A stretch of DNA of 64,000 bases from Asanoa hainanensis (GTDB lineage Bacteria; Actinomycetota; Actinomycetes; Mycobacteriales; Micromonosporaceae). The notes under the pieces are model-generated. The model was not told the origin of the DNA, did not search any database, and saw only the letters and a list, made by a program, of their open reading frames with translations. Position 1 is the first letter of the stretch. Each line of letters begins with the position of its first letter. The translations under genes and the position numbers were made by a program. The stretch spans positions 402,618 through 466,617 of the forward strand of contig NZ_FZPH01000006.1 of the NCBI RefSeq assembly GCF_900188485.1, in the 5' to 3' direction. Positions 8,804-17,284 of this stretch are shown here, in pieces.

Positions 8804-9079
8804 ATGGGTGATCCGGTCGACGGGGCGGCGTCTGGGGTCGTCACCGTCCGGTTCTTTGCCGGTGCGCGGGCGGCTGCCGGGGTCGCGGAAACCAGCGTGG
8901 CCGCCGGGTTGACGCATGACGGCTTCGTGGCGACGCTGGCTGAGCGGCATGGCGACCGGTTGGCGACCGTGCTCAAGGTGGCGAGTTTTCTCGTCGACGG
9001 AGTTGCTTGGCGGGACGGTCAGCGACCGCTTCCGGCCGGGGCCGAAGTTGACGTCCTTCCGCCGTTCGCAGGTGGGTAA
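8804..9079 (+). CDS. moaD: MoaD/ThiS-family sulfur carrier protein
   Basis: Small ubiquitin-like subunit of molybdopterin synthase: 91 residues, beta-grasp type, ending in PPFAGG. The terminal GG is the site that is adenylated and thiocarboxylated before sulfur is handed to precursor Z with MoaE. The ATG at 8804 opens a typical TVRFFAGARAAAG first strand. The stop codon is directly followed by the GTG of the metallophosphoesterase, with no spacer. A 181-base gap after moaA shows no hairpin, so the two may be cotranscribed. Confidence 0.9.
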   Translation: MGDPVDGAASGVVTVRFFAGARAAAGVAETSVAAGLTHDGFVATLAERHGDRLATVLKVASFLVDGVAWRDGQRPLPAGAEVDVLPPFAGG

Positions 9080-10708
9080 GTGGGCATCGTTCTGCTGGTC
9101 GTCGTCGCTTTCGCTGTCATCGCTCTGATCCACTTCTACATCTGGAAACGGCTTGTCCGGGACGCGACCCGTCCCGGGCTGGTGCGGCGGGTCGGTGCCG
9201 TCCTGGCCGTCGTGCTCGGGTTGCTGGTGCCCGCCACGTTGATCGGCACGCGCACCGGGGCCACCGTGCTCGCCTGGCCCGGGTACCTGTGGATCGCCCT
9301 GATGTTCTATCTGCTGGTCGTGCTGCTCGTGCTCGAGATCCCGATGCTGCTCGTCCGCATCGCCCTCCGCCGCAGCACGGCTGCCACGGCGGAAGCCGCC
9401 CCAGCGGCTGGCGTCCCAGGGGGACCCGCCGCCATGGCCACGCCCGCACAAACCGCGACGACAACCCGACCACGCGGAGCCGACCACCCCGAACGGCCCG
9501 CAGTCACCTCGACCTCGACCGCGACCACAGCGGAGGCACCGCCGCGCGAAGGCGCACAAGAACAACCCGCCGCCGCCTCGACCGCGACCGCAGCCGCGCC
9601 ACCGTCGCGCCAAGGCGCACAGCAGCCCGCCGCCGCCTCGACCGCGACCGCAGCCACGGCACCGCCGCGCGAAGCCGCCCAAGGACTGCCGGCCGCCGTC
9701 ACGACCACGACGGCGCCTGCGGCCCCTCCGCGCGAAGCCGCGCAAGAACAACCCGCCCCCGCCCCCGCCACGGCCACTGCTACGGCACCGCCACACGAAG
9801 GCGCCCAAGGACAGCCAGCCGCCGGCACGAACACGACCGCCGAGCCGGCGGCGCAGGACGTGGGTCCGCGCGGGATTGAGCGGCGGCTTCTGCTTGCTCG
9901 CGGTGCCGCTATCTTCGCTGGGCTCACCGCTACCGGAATCACCGCCTACGGTGCGCGGACCGCGCTCAGTGCCCCGCGGCTCGACCGCGTCCAGATCACG
10001 CTCGCGAAGCTGCCCCGCAGCATGGACGGCTTCCGCATCGCGACCGTTTCCGACATTCACCTCGGCCCGCTCGCCGGGCGCGCCCACACCGAACGCGTCG
10101 TCGCCGCCATCAACCGGACTCAGGCCGACATCGTGGCCGTCGTCGGTGACCTGGTTGACGGTAGCGTCGCGGAGCTTGGTGGCGCCGCCGCTCCGCTGCG
10201 GGGGATCCAGTCGAAGAACGGTGCCTTCTTCGTGACCGGCAACCACGAGTACTACTCCGGCGCCGAGGAGTGGCTGGCCGAGGTCGAACGCCTGGGCATC
10301 CGCACGTTGCGCAACCAGCGTCAGCTGATCACCGCGCGCGGTGGTGCGATCGACCTCGCCGGAGTCAACGACATCGCCGGCGAGGGCACCAGCACCGGTG
10401 GGCCCGACATCGCGGGCACGCTCAAAGACCGCGACCCGGGCATACCCGTCGTGCTGCTCGCGCATCAGCCCATCCAGGTGCACGACGCCGCCGACAACAA
10501 CGTCGACCTGCAGCTCTCCGGGCACACCCACGGCGGGCAGATGGTGCCGTTCAACCTGTTGGTCAAGCTCGAACAGCCGGTTGTCAACGGCTACGCGCGG
10601 TTCGGCGACACCCAGCTCTACGTCACCAACGGCGCCGGATTCTGGGGGCCGCCGGTTCGGGTCGGCGCACCACCACAAGTCACTCTTGTGGAGCTTCGTA
10701 GCCCATAG
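9080..10708 (+). CDS. Membrane-anchored metallophosphoesterase with an Ala/Pro/Thr-rich linker
   Basis: A 542-residue calcineurin-like phosphoesterase. Residues 1-95 contain about three membrane helices. Residues about 95-265 are low complexity (repeated PPREGAQEQPAAASTATA-like units), followed by a further hydrophobic segment (about 272-295) and the catalytic domain. All metal-binding motifs are seen: SDIHLG, GDLVDG, GNHEY, AHQP and SGHTHGGQ. Related enzymes act on phospholipid or nucleotide-linked substrates outside the membrane, but no substrate can be assigned. The GTG start abuts the moaD stop. The TAG stop (10706-10708) overlaps the first base of the long inverted repeat. Confidence 0.88.
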   Translation: MGIVLLVVVAFAVIALIHFYIWKRLVRDATRPGLVRRVGAVLAVVLGLLVPATLIGTRTGATVLAWPGYLWIALMFYLLVVLLVLEIPMLLVRIALRRSTAATAEAAPAAGVPGGPAAMATPAQTATTTRPRGADHPERPAVTSTSTATTAEAPPREGAQEQPAAASTATAAAPPSRQGAQQPAAASTATAATAPPREAAQGLPAAVTTTTAPAAPPREAAQEQPAPAPATATATAPPHEGAQGQPAAGTNTTAEPAAQDVGPRGIERRLLLARGAAIFAGLTATGITAYGARTALSAPRLDRVQITLAKLPRSMDGFRIATVSDIHLGPLAGRAHTERVVAAINRTQADIVAVVGDLVDGSVAELGGAAAPLRGIQSKNGAFFVTGNHEYYSGAEEWLAEVERLGIRTLRNQRQLITARGGAIDLAGVNDIAGEGTSTGGPDIAGTLKDRDPGIPVVLLAHQPIQVHDAADNNVDLQLSGHTHGGQMVPFNLLVKLEQPVVNGYARFGDTQLYVTNGAGFWGPPVRVGAPPQVTLVELRSP

Positions 10709-10871
10709 GGCCTGTCCGGTGGGCCAGGGTGGTGCTCCGGCGAGGTCCAGGTGGCGACCGGGCGTGCGCGGAGAGTGGTCGGATACCGGTGTTGTATCTG
10801 GCCGCTCTTCGCGTGCGGTCGGTCGCCACCTGGGCCCGGCGGAGGGCCGCCCTGGCCCACCGGAGAGGCCC
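10708..10871 (+). repeat. 164-bp imperfect inverted repeat, predicted RNA hairpin
   Basis: Arms 10708-10786 and 10794-10871 pair around a 7-base loop, with one single-base bulge. By hand alignment there are 14 substitutions between the arms: ten are of the type that leaves G-U pairs in a plus-strand RNA, four are true mismatches, and none is of the A-C type that would be G-U only on the other strand. The element starts at the stop codon of the metallophosphoesterase gene and ends 56 bases before the helicase start. It may be a structured RNA, a terminator/attenuator or a relic of a palindromic mobile repeat. Confidence 0.85.
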
Positions 10872-10927
10872 TTGGCAGTGCGACACGCCGCACCACGGTG
10901 GACGGTCACCGCATTCGTCGGCGGGGC

Positions 10928-13900
10928 ATGGCACTATGCGGCGTGCTCCCGTACAGCGCCGCACCCTTCGTGGCGGACCTGCACATCCACTCCAAGTACT
11001 CCCGCGCCTGCAGTCGCGACCTAACCCTGCCCAACCTCGCGCTGTGGGCCCGTCGCAAAGGCGTCACGCTCCTCGGCACCGGCGATTTCACCCATCCGGC
11101 CTGGTACGACCACCTGAAGGAGACCCTTCAACCGGCCGAACCCGGACTCTTCCGGCTGAGCCGGGACGCCGAACGGGCCGCGACGCAGCAGCTCCCACCG
11201 CGGCTCGCGAGCTCCGAGGAGCAGGTCCGCTTCACGCTGTCGGTCGAGATCTCCACGATCTACAAGCGCGACGACCGCACCCGCAAGGTGCATCACCTGA
11301 TCTACCTGCCCGACCTCGACGCCGCCGCGCGGTTCAACACGGCGCTCGGGCGGATCGGCAACCTCGCCTCCGACGGCCGGCCGATCCTCGGTCTCGACTC
11401 GCGCGACCTCCTCGAGATCACGCTGGAGGCGAGCCCGGACGGCTACCTGGTCCCGGCGCACATCTGGACCCCGTGGTTCTCGGCGCTGGGCAGCAAGTCC
11501 GGTTTCGACGCGATCGCCGACTGCTACGCCGACCTCGCCGACCACATCTTCGCCGTGGAGACCGGGCTGAGCTCCGACCCCGCGATGAACTGGCGGGTGT
11601 CGAGCCTCGACCGCTATCAACTGGTGTCCAACTCGGACGCCCACTCGCCGCCGGCCCTGGCCCGCGAGGCCACCGTGCTGGCCACCGAGCTCGACTACTT
11701 CGCCGTCCGGGAAGCCCTCCGCACCGGCCACGGGCTGGCCGGCACGCTGGAGTTCTTCCCCGAGGAAGGCAAGTACCACGCCGACGGCCACCGGCTCTGC
11801 GGCGTCAACTGGCAGCCGCACCAGACCCAGGAGGCCGGCGGGCTCTGCCCTGAATGCCACAAACCGCTGACCGTGGGCGTCCTGAGCCGCGTCGAAGAGC
11901 TGGCCGACCGACAAGACGGACAAATCCGAAACGACCCCAAGCCGGTCCAGCACCTGCTCGCCCTGGCCGAGATAATCGGCGAGATCGCCGGCGTCGGGCC
12001 GCGATCAAAAACCGTCGAAGGCAAGCTCAACACCCTGGTGGCCGCCCTGGGCCCAGAGCTGACCATCCTCCGCGACACCCCGCTCGACGACATCAAGAAG
12101 GCCGGCGGCGACCACCTCGAAGAGGCCATCCGCCGCCTACGCCGCGGCGAGGTGCACCGCATCCCCGGCTACGACGGCGCCTACGGCATCATCCGCGTCT
12201 TCGACAAGCACGAGCTGCCGAGCAAGGAACCCCAGGCCGACACCCTCTTCGACGTGCCGCCGCAAACCAAGCGCAAAGCCACCAAGCCACAGCCGCCGGA
12301 CCGTCCGTCCGAGGGATCCGCCCGCCGCGGCCCGGTCAAGCGCGTCGAGCCCGCGATCCCCCCACCGCCACCGCAGCAGGCCTCCCCGCACGAGCCGTTC
12401 GAGCCGATGCTCGCCGGCATGGAAGAGGTCGGCACCGGCCTGCTCGACCGCCTGGACGCGATGCAGCGGGTCGCAGCGTCGGCACCCGGCGGACCGATGC
12501 TGATCGTCGCCGGCCCGGGCACCGGCAAGACCCGCACGCTCACCCACCGGATCGCCTACCTCTGCGCCGAGCTGGGCGTCTACGCCGAGCACTGCCTGGC
12601 GATCACGTTCACCAGGCGAGCCGCCGAGGAGCTCAGGACCAGGCTCGACGGCCTCATAGGCCCGGTCGCCGCCGACGTCACCGTGGCCACGTTCCACTCG
12701 CTCGGCCTCACGATCCTGAGAGAGAACGCCGCCGCCGCCGGCCTGCCGAAGGACTTCCGCATCGCCGACGACACCGAGCGGGAAGCCGCCCGCAAGGAGG
12801 CGGGTGACGACGACGCCACCTATCAGAAGATCCTCCGCGGCCAGGACCTGGTCGACCTGGACGAGCTGGTCACGCTGCCCGTCAAGCTGCTGACCGAGGA
12901 CGCCGACCTGGTCGACCGCTACCAGGGCCGCTGGCGGTGGCTGTTCGTCGACGAGTACCAGGATGTCGACGAGACCCAGTACGAGCTGCTCCGCCTGCTC
13001 TGCCCGCCCGACGGCAACCTGTGCGCGATCGGCGACCCCGACCAGGCGATCTACTCGTTCCGCGGCGCCGACGTCGGCTACTTCCTGCGCTTCGCCGAGG
13101 ACTTCATCGACGCCCGATTGGTCCGGCTGGCCCGGAACTACCGGTCCTCCGCGCCGATCCTGGCCGCCGCCGTCCAAGCGATCGCGCCCTCGTCACTGGT
13201 CAGAGGACGGCGCCTCGACCCCGCCCGGCTCGATCCCGAGGCGCCGCTCGTCGGCCGCTATCCGGCGAGCTCCGCCACCGACGAGGCCGACTTCGTCGCC
13301 CGTACCGTCGACGACCTGGTCGGTGGCCTCTCCCACCGGTCGCTGGACTCGGGCCGGATCAGCGGCAACGCGGCCGGCATCTCGTTCTCCGACATCGCCG
13401 TCCTCTACCGCACCGACCAGCAGGCGGCCCCGATCGTCGAGGCACTGGCCCGCGCCGGCATCCCCGTCCAGAAGCGCTCGCACAACCGGCTCCGCGACCG
13501 GGCGGGTGTCGCGGCGATCGCGCGGGAGATCAGACTCGCGGGGAGCGAAGGTCAACTGACCGCCCGCGTACGCCGTGCCGGTCAACTCCTCGCCGAACGG
13601 TTCGCGACGCCCACCCTGGACAGCACCGGCAGCAGCCCGAGCCCGGCGGACGTGTGGTCGGCCGTCGAGGTGCTCACCCCGCTGGCGCAGCGTTGCGGCA
13701 ACGACGTGGAGCAGTTCCTCGCGCAGCTCGGCACCGGTGCCGAGGTGGACGCCCTGGATCCGCGCGCCGAGGCCGTCACGCTGCTCACGCTGCACGCCGC
13801 CAAGGGGCTCGAGTTCCCGGTGGTCTTCCTCGTCGGCTGCGAGGACGGCCTGCTTCCGCTGCGCTTCTTCGATGGCCGCACCAGCGACGACGACCTCGCC

Positions 13901-14104
13901 GAGGAGCGCCGGCTGTTCTTCGTCGGGCTGACCAGGGCACAGGATCGGCTGTACGTGTCGCACGCCCAGCGCCGCTTCCGGCACGGCACGGAGCGTGACA
14001 CCGGCCCGTCGCCATTCCTCGACGCGATCGACGCCGGCCTGTTCGAGCGGCTCGGTGTGACCGAGGAGCGCCGGCCGAAGGACCGTCAACTGCGCCTGAT
14101 CTGA
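10928..14104 (+). CDS. EndoQ-like PHP nuclease fused to a UvrD/Rep-type helicase
   Basis: A 1058-residue DNA repair-type fusion. Residues about 12-290 resemble the PHP-type endonuclease Q family (cuts 5' of deaminated bases), with ADLHIHSKYSRACS, GTGDFTHPAW and NSDAH as metal-binding motifs. A zinc-ribbon-like CPECHKPL follows near residue 305, then a helix-hairpin-helix-like region and a Pro-rich linker (about 430-480). From about 500 on there is a superfamily 1A helicase: AGPGTGKT (I), TFTRRAAEELRTRL (Ia), VDEYQDVD (II), GDPDQAIYSFRGAD (III), NYRSS (IV), TLHAAKGLEFPVVF (V) and VGLTRAQDRLYVS (VI). Both halves look catalytically intact. The ATG 10928 is chosen; GTG 10943 is possible. Confidence 0.9.
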   Translation: MALCGVLPYSAAPFVADLHIHSKYSRACSRDLTLPNLALWARRKGVTLLGTGDFTHPAWYDHLKETLQPAEPGLFRLSRDAERAATQQLPPRLASSEEQVRFTLSVEISTIYKRDDRTRKVHHLIYLPDLDAAARFNTALGRIGNLASDGRPILGLDSRDLLEITLEASPDGYLVPAHIWTPWFSALGSKSGFDAIADCYADLADHIFAVETGLSSDPAMNWRVSSLDRYQLVSNSDAHSPPALAREATVLATELDYFAVREALRTGHGLAGTLEFFPEEGKYHADGHRLCGVNWQPHQTQEAGGLCPECHKPLTVGVLSRVEELADRQDGQIRNDPKPVQHLLALAEIIGEIAGVGPRSKTVEGKLNTLVAALGPELTILRDTPLDDIKKAGGDHLEEAIRRLRRGEVHRIPGYDGAYGIIRVFDKHELPSKEPQADTLFDVPPQTKRKATKPQPPDRPSEGSARRGPVKRVEPAIPPPPPQQASPHEPFEPMLAGMEEVGTGLLDRLDAMQRVAASAPGGPMLIVAGPGTGKTRTLTHRIAYLCAELGVYAEHCLAITFTRRAAEELRTRLDGLIGPVAADVTVATFHSLGLTILRENAAAAGLPKDFRIADDTEREAARKEAGDDDATYQKILRGQDLVDLDELVTLPVKLLTEDADLVDRYQGRWRWLFVDEYQDVDETQYELLRLLCPPDGNLCAIGDPDQAIYSFRGADVGYFLRFAEDFIDARLVRLARNYRSSAPILAAAVQAIAPSSLVRGRRLDPARLDPEAPLVGRYPASSATDEADFVARTVDDLVGGLSHRSLDSGRISGNAAGISFSDIAVLYRTDQQAAPIVEALARAGIPVQKRSHNRLRDRAGVAAIAREIRLAGSEGQLTARVRRAGQLLAERFATPTLDSTGSSPSPADVWSAVEVLTPLAQRCGNDVEQFLAQLGTGAEVDALDPRAEAVTLLTLHAAKGLEFPVVFLVGCEDGLLPLRFFDGRTSDDDLAEERRLFFVGLTRAQDRLYVSHAQRRFRHGTERDTGPSPFLDAIDAGLFERLGVTEERRPKDRQLRLI

Positions 14105-14232
14105 CCCGTACGCTGGGCCGGCGGTAGGTTTGGCGCGGTTCCGGGAGGTGAGCACCGCCCGGTAAGCGGCTACGGTGGCCAGAGCAACGCGCCGCAACCG
14201 ATGAGAACTCCCCTCGGCCAGGAGGAACGTCC

Positions 14233-15120
14233 ATGTCGAACTACGGACCGCCCAACGGTGGACCGTACCCCGGCCAGCCGCAGGAGCCTTGGCAAGGTCG
14301 TTCGTCGAACGACCCGTACGGCCAGCCATCGGACCCTTGGGGCGGACAGGACCCGTGGGGCGGCCAGCCGCAGTCGAGCCCGCCCGGCGGACCCGGTTCA
14401 CCGAGCTACGGGGGCGGCGGAGGCGGAGGCGGGGACTACGGCAACCCCGGCTACGGCGCCCAGCCGACGTACGGAGGCCAACCCGGCTACGGCCAGCAAG
14501 ACCCGAACTACGGCGGCCAGCCGACCTACGGCGGCCAGCCTGGCTACGGAGACCAGCCGGGTTACGGGGGCCAGCCCGGTTACGGCCACCAGCCGACCCA
14601 GTACGACCAGAACTTCCCCCAGTACGGCACCGAGCCCGCCTGGACCACTCCCGAGGAGCCGCCGCGCAAGAAGCGCTTCAGCCCGGTCCTCGCGCTGGTC
14701 ATCGCGCTGACGGTGCTGGTGTGCGGCGGCGGGGCGGCGGCCGTCTACTTCGTCGGTCGCCCGGACCCGGCCGACAAGCAGAACGTCGCCACCGAGCAGA
14801 CGGGCACCCCGTCGCCGGAACCGAGCGAGACCGGGAAGCCGTCCGCGCAGCCCAACGCCGAGTCGTCGGCCGATGCCCGCTTTGTCAAGAAGGGCCAGTG
14901 CGTCAAGAACGTCGGCTCGGTCGAGGACCCGAAGCTCGAGATCGCCAAGTGCGCGGCGAAGACGTACCAGGTGCTGGCTCGTTTCGACGCCGCCACCACC
15001 GGCCAGGACGATGCCGAGAAGAAGTGCAAGGACGTCGAGGGCTACACCGACTGGTACTTCTTCGACAGCCCGCTCGACCTCAACGACTACGTGCTCTGCC
15101 TCAAGCTCCGCGGCGCCTAG
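14233..15120 (+). CDS. LppU-like membrane protein with Tyr/Gly/Gln-rich cytoplasmic tail
   Basis: 295 residues. The first 150 are low complexity, with repeats of GGQPGYG/GGQPTYG. A single membrane helix (about 158-178, LALVIALTVLVCGGGAAAVY) follows a basic RKKR stop, so the N-terminus is cytoplasmic. The extracytoplasmic part has a Pro/Ser/Thr linker and a compact domain with four cysteines (GQCVKN, AKCAAK, KKCKD, YVLCLK), resembling the LppU/SCO3897 family. AGGAGG sits a few bases upstream of ATG 14233. Its role is unknown. A strong hairpin terminator follows. Confidence 0.8.
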   Translation: MSNYGPPNGGPYPGQPQEPWQGRSSNDPYGQPSDPWGGQDPWGGQPQSSPPGGPGSPSYGGGGGGGGDYGNPGYGAQPTYGGQPGYGQQDPNYGGQPTYGGQPGYGDQPGYGGQPGYGHQPTQYDQNFPQYGTEPAWTTPEEPPRKKRFSPVLALVIALTVLVCGGGAAAVYFVGRPDPADKQNVATEQTGTPSPEPSETGKPSAQPNAESSADARFVKKGQCVKNVGSVEDPKLEIAKCAAKTYQVLARFDAATTGQDDAEKKCKDVEGYTDWYFFDSPLDLNDYVLCLKLRGA

Positions 15121-15136
15121 CCAAAGCTAAGCGAAA

Positions 15137-15172
15137 CTAGGGCCGTCTAGCCCGAAAGCTAGACGGCCCTAG
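15137..15172 (+). terminator. Perfect 14-bp hairpin terminator
   Basis: CTAGGGCCGTCTAG (15137-15150) and CTAGACGGCCCTAG (15159-15172) form a perfect stem with an 8-base loop, 17 bases after the stop codon. There is no long U-tract, which is usual for actinobacterial terminators. Both arms begin and end in the normally rare tetranucleotide CTAG. Confidence 0.85.
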
Positions 15173-15208
15173 ATCAAGAAAGACACGCCGTACCCGCATC
15201 TACGCATT

Positions 15209-15226
15209 TCTAGGGTCTTTCCTAGA
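15209..15226 (+). promoter_or_regulatory. Small palindrome upstream of the AAA ATPase
   Basis: TCTAGG (15209-15214) and CCTAGA (15221-15226) flank GTCTTT, 22 bases upstream of the ATG at 15248. Its position between the terminator and the start codon would suit an operator or a leader hairpin. It adds two more CTAG tetranucleotides to the four in the preceding terminator. Confidence 0.4.
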
Positions 15227-15247
15227 TCGACCGATACGGTCATCGAC

Positions 15248-16441
15248 ATGGATCCGGTGCGCAACCCCTACGCACCCGGTGCCGGCCAGCGGCCACCGGA
15301 GCTCGCCGGGCGCGACCGCGAGCTCGACGTCTTCGACGTGGTGCTCGAGCGGGTCGCCCGCGGCCGTCCGGAACGCAGTCTGGTGCTCACCGGCCTGCGC
15401 GGCGTCGGCAAGACCGTGCTGCTCAACTCGCTGCGCTCGCAGGCGATTGGCCGGCTCTGGGGCACCGGCAAGATCGAGGCCCGCCCTGACCAGTCGCTGC
15501 GCCGGCCGGTGGCCGCCGCGCTGCACATGGCCGTCCGTGAGCTGGCTCCCCGGCACCGCGCGCCCGACCGGATCGACGACTTCCTCGGCGTGCTCAAGGC
15601 CTTCGCGCTGCGGTCCAACCAGGCCAACGCCAAGCTGCGCGACCGCTGGCAACCCGGCATCGACGTGCCCGTCAAGGCCGGGCGGGCCGACTCGGGCGAC
15701 ATCGAGATCGACCTGGTCGAGCTGTTCACCGACGCCGCCGCTGTGGCCACCGACGTGGGCACCGGGGTCGCGCTGTTCATCGACGAGATGCAGGACATCC
15801 CGCCCGACGACATCTCGGCGCTGTGCGCGGCCTGCCACGAGTTGTCGCAGCTCGGCGCCCCACTGATCGTGGTCGGCGCCGGCCTGCCCCACCTGCCGGC
15901 CGTGCTGTCCGCGGCCAAGTCCTACTCGGAGCGGCTGTTCCGCTACCAGCGGATCGACCGGCTCGACCGGATCGCGGCCGACCAGGCCCTGGCCGCGCCG
16001 GCGGAGCGCGAAGAGGTCGAATACAAGGCGAAGGCCCTCGACCTGCTCTACGAGAAGTCCGGCGGATACCCCTATTTCGTCCAGGCGTACGGGAAGGCGA
16101 CCTGGGACCACGCCCCGCGTACGCCGATCACTCCTGATGATGTCCGGGTGGCCGCTCCCGAAGCCGAGGCGGAGCTCGCGGTCGGCTTCTTCGGCTCCCG
16201 CTTCGAGCGCGCGACGCCGGCCGAGCGCGAGTACATGCGCGCGATGGCGAGCCTGTCCGCCGAGGACATGGACGTCGCGGTGGCCACCTCCGAGGTCGCC
16301 CAGGCCCTGGGCCGCAAGCCGGCCAGCCTGTCGCCGGCCAGGGACGCGCTCATCAAGAAGGGCCTGATCTACTCGGGCGAGCGCGGGACGGTCGCCTTCA
16401 CCGTCCCCCACTTCGGACGGTATCTGCGCACGCAACCCTGA
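15248..16441 (+). CDS. Orc1/Cdc6-like AAA ATPase
   Basis: A 397-residue soluble P-loop ATPase of the archaeal-ATPase/Orc1-like AAA group found in actinobacteria. Walker A is GLRGVGKT (about residues 49-56), Walker B VALFIDEMQD (about 176-185), and a sensor-like segment is PLIVVGAGLP. The C-terminal part (from about 300) looks like a winged helix: YMRAMASLSAEDM, then a LGRKPASLSPARDALIKKGL recognition-helix region and a final wing. Such proteins are predicted regulators or DNA-binding ATPases; no partner is adjacent. The ATG 15248 begins the conserved region. Confidence 0.82.
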   Translation: MDPVRNPYAPGAGQRPPELAGRDRELDVFDVVLERVARGRPERSLVLTGLRGVGKTVLLNSLRSQAIGRLWGTGKIEARPDQSLRRPVAAALHMAVRELAPRHRAPDRIDDFLGVLKAFALRSNQANAKLRDRWQPGIDVPVKAGRADSGDIEIDLVELFTDAAAVATDVGTGVALFIDEMQDIPPDDISALCAACHELSQLGAPLIVVGAGLPHLPAVLSAAKSYSERLFRYQRIDRLDRIAADQALAAPAEREEVEYKAKALDLLYEKSGGYPYFVQAYGKATWDHAPRTPITPDDVRVAAPEAEAELAVGFFGSRFERATPAEREYMRAMASLSAEDMDVAVATSEVAQALGRKPASLSPARDALIKKGLIYSGERGTVAFTVPHFGRYLRTQP

Positions 16442-16492
16442 GTCGCACCGTTTGGGGGATACGGCTGGCCCCGACGGGGTAAGAACTAAGCC

Positions 16493-17101
16493 ATGAGTCC
16501 CGTACGCACGGTCGCGCGTCTGTTCCTCAGCACGATCTTCGTGGTCAGCGGCGCCCGCTCGGCCGTCCGCCCGACGCCGTGGGTGCCCACGGCCAAGAAG
16601 GTCAGCGAGAAGGTCGGGCCGCTGTTCGAGAAGGCCAACCCGCGCCTGCCGACCGATCCTGCGACGCTGGTGCGGATCAACGGCGCGGCGCAGGTGGCGG
16701 CCGGACTCATGCTGGCGACGGGCCGGTTCACCCGACCCGCCGCGCTGGTGCTCGCCGGCACGCTGGTGCCGACGACGCTGAGCGCGCATCCCTTCTGGAC
16801 GATCAAGGATCCGCAGGAGCGGCAGCACCAGCAGTCGCATTTCATGAAGAACCTGGGCCTGTTCGGCGGGCTGCTGCTCGCCGCGGCCGACACACAGGGC
16901 AAACCGGGCCTGGCGTGGCGGGCGAGCCACTATGCGGGACACGGCCGACACGCCATCGAGCACGGCCGGCACAACGTGGAGCATGGTCTGCACTCGATCG
17001 GGCACAGCGGACAGTCGCTGCGCCGGGCCGCCAAGACCGCGAAACGCGAAGCGAAGATCGCCGTCCGCGCCGCGGCTGCGGGCCGTAAGCTACCGAGCTG
17101 A
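16493..17101 (+). CDS. DoxX family membrane protein
   Basis: A 202-residue protein with the DoxX-type start (a membrane helix with FLSTIFVVSGARS), a second and third helix around INGAAQVAAGLMLATGRF and PAALVLAGTLVPTTL, and a fourth near NLGLFGGLLLAAA. The C-terminal 60 residues are a His- and basic-rich tail (GRHAIEHGRHNVEHGLHSIG), longer than in minimal DoxX proteins. Relatives in mycobacteria form a redox membrane complex with thiol enzymes, but nothing local shows that here. It is 51 bases downstream of the AAA gene. Confidence 0.8.
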   Translation: MSPVRTVARLFLSTIFVVSGARSAVRPTPWVPTAKKVSEKVGPLFEKANPRLPTDPATLVRINGAAQVAAGLMLATGRFTRPAALVLAGTLVPTTLSAHPFWTIKDPQERQHQQSHFMKNLGLFGGLLLAAADTQGKPGLAWRASHYAGHGRHAIEHGRHNVEHGLHSIGHSGQSLRRAAKTAKREAKIAVRAAAAGRKLPS

Positions 17102-17284
17102 ATCAGACAGTAACTACCCGAAGCACATGAACCAGTCGCCCCGCGTTAACGCGGACGAAATGTCGCGAACTAGTGTGGGATCGGACACGGTCAGATAACG
17201 CGACGGGTGACGAATGACGGGCCCCTCTAGGCTCGTGGACGGACCTGGACGGCACGTTACAAAGGGTACGGGGGTGGCCACGCC

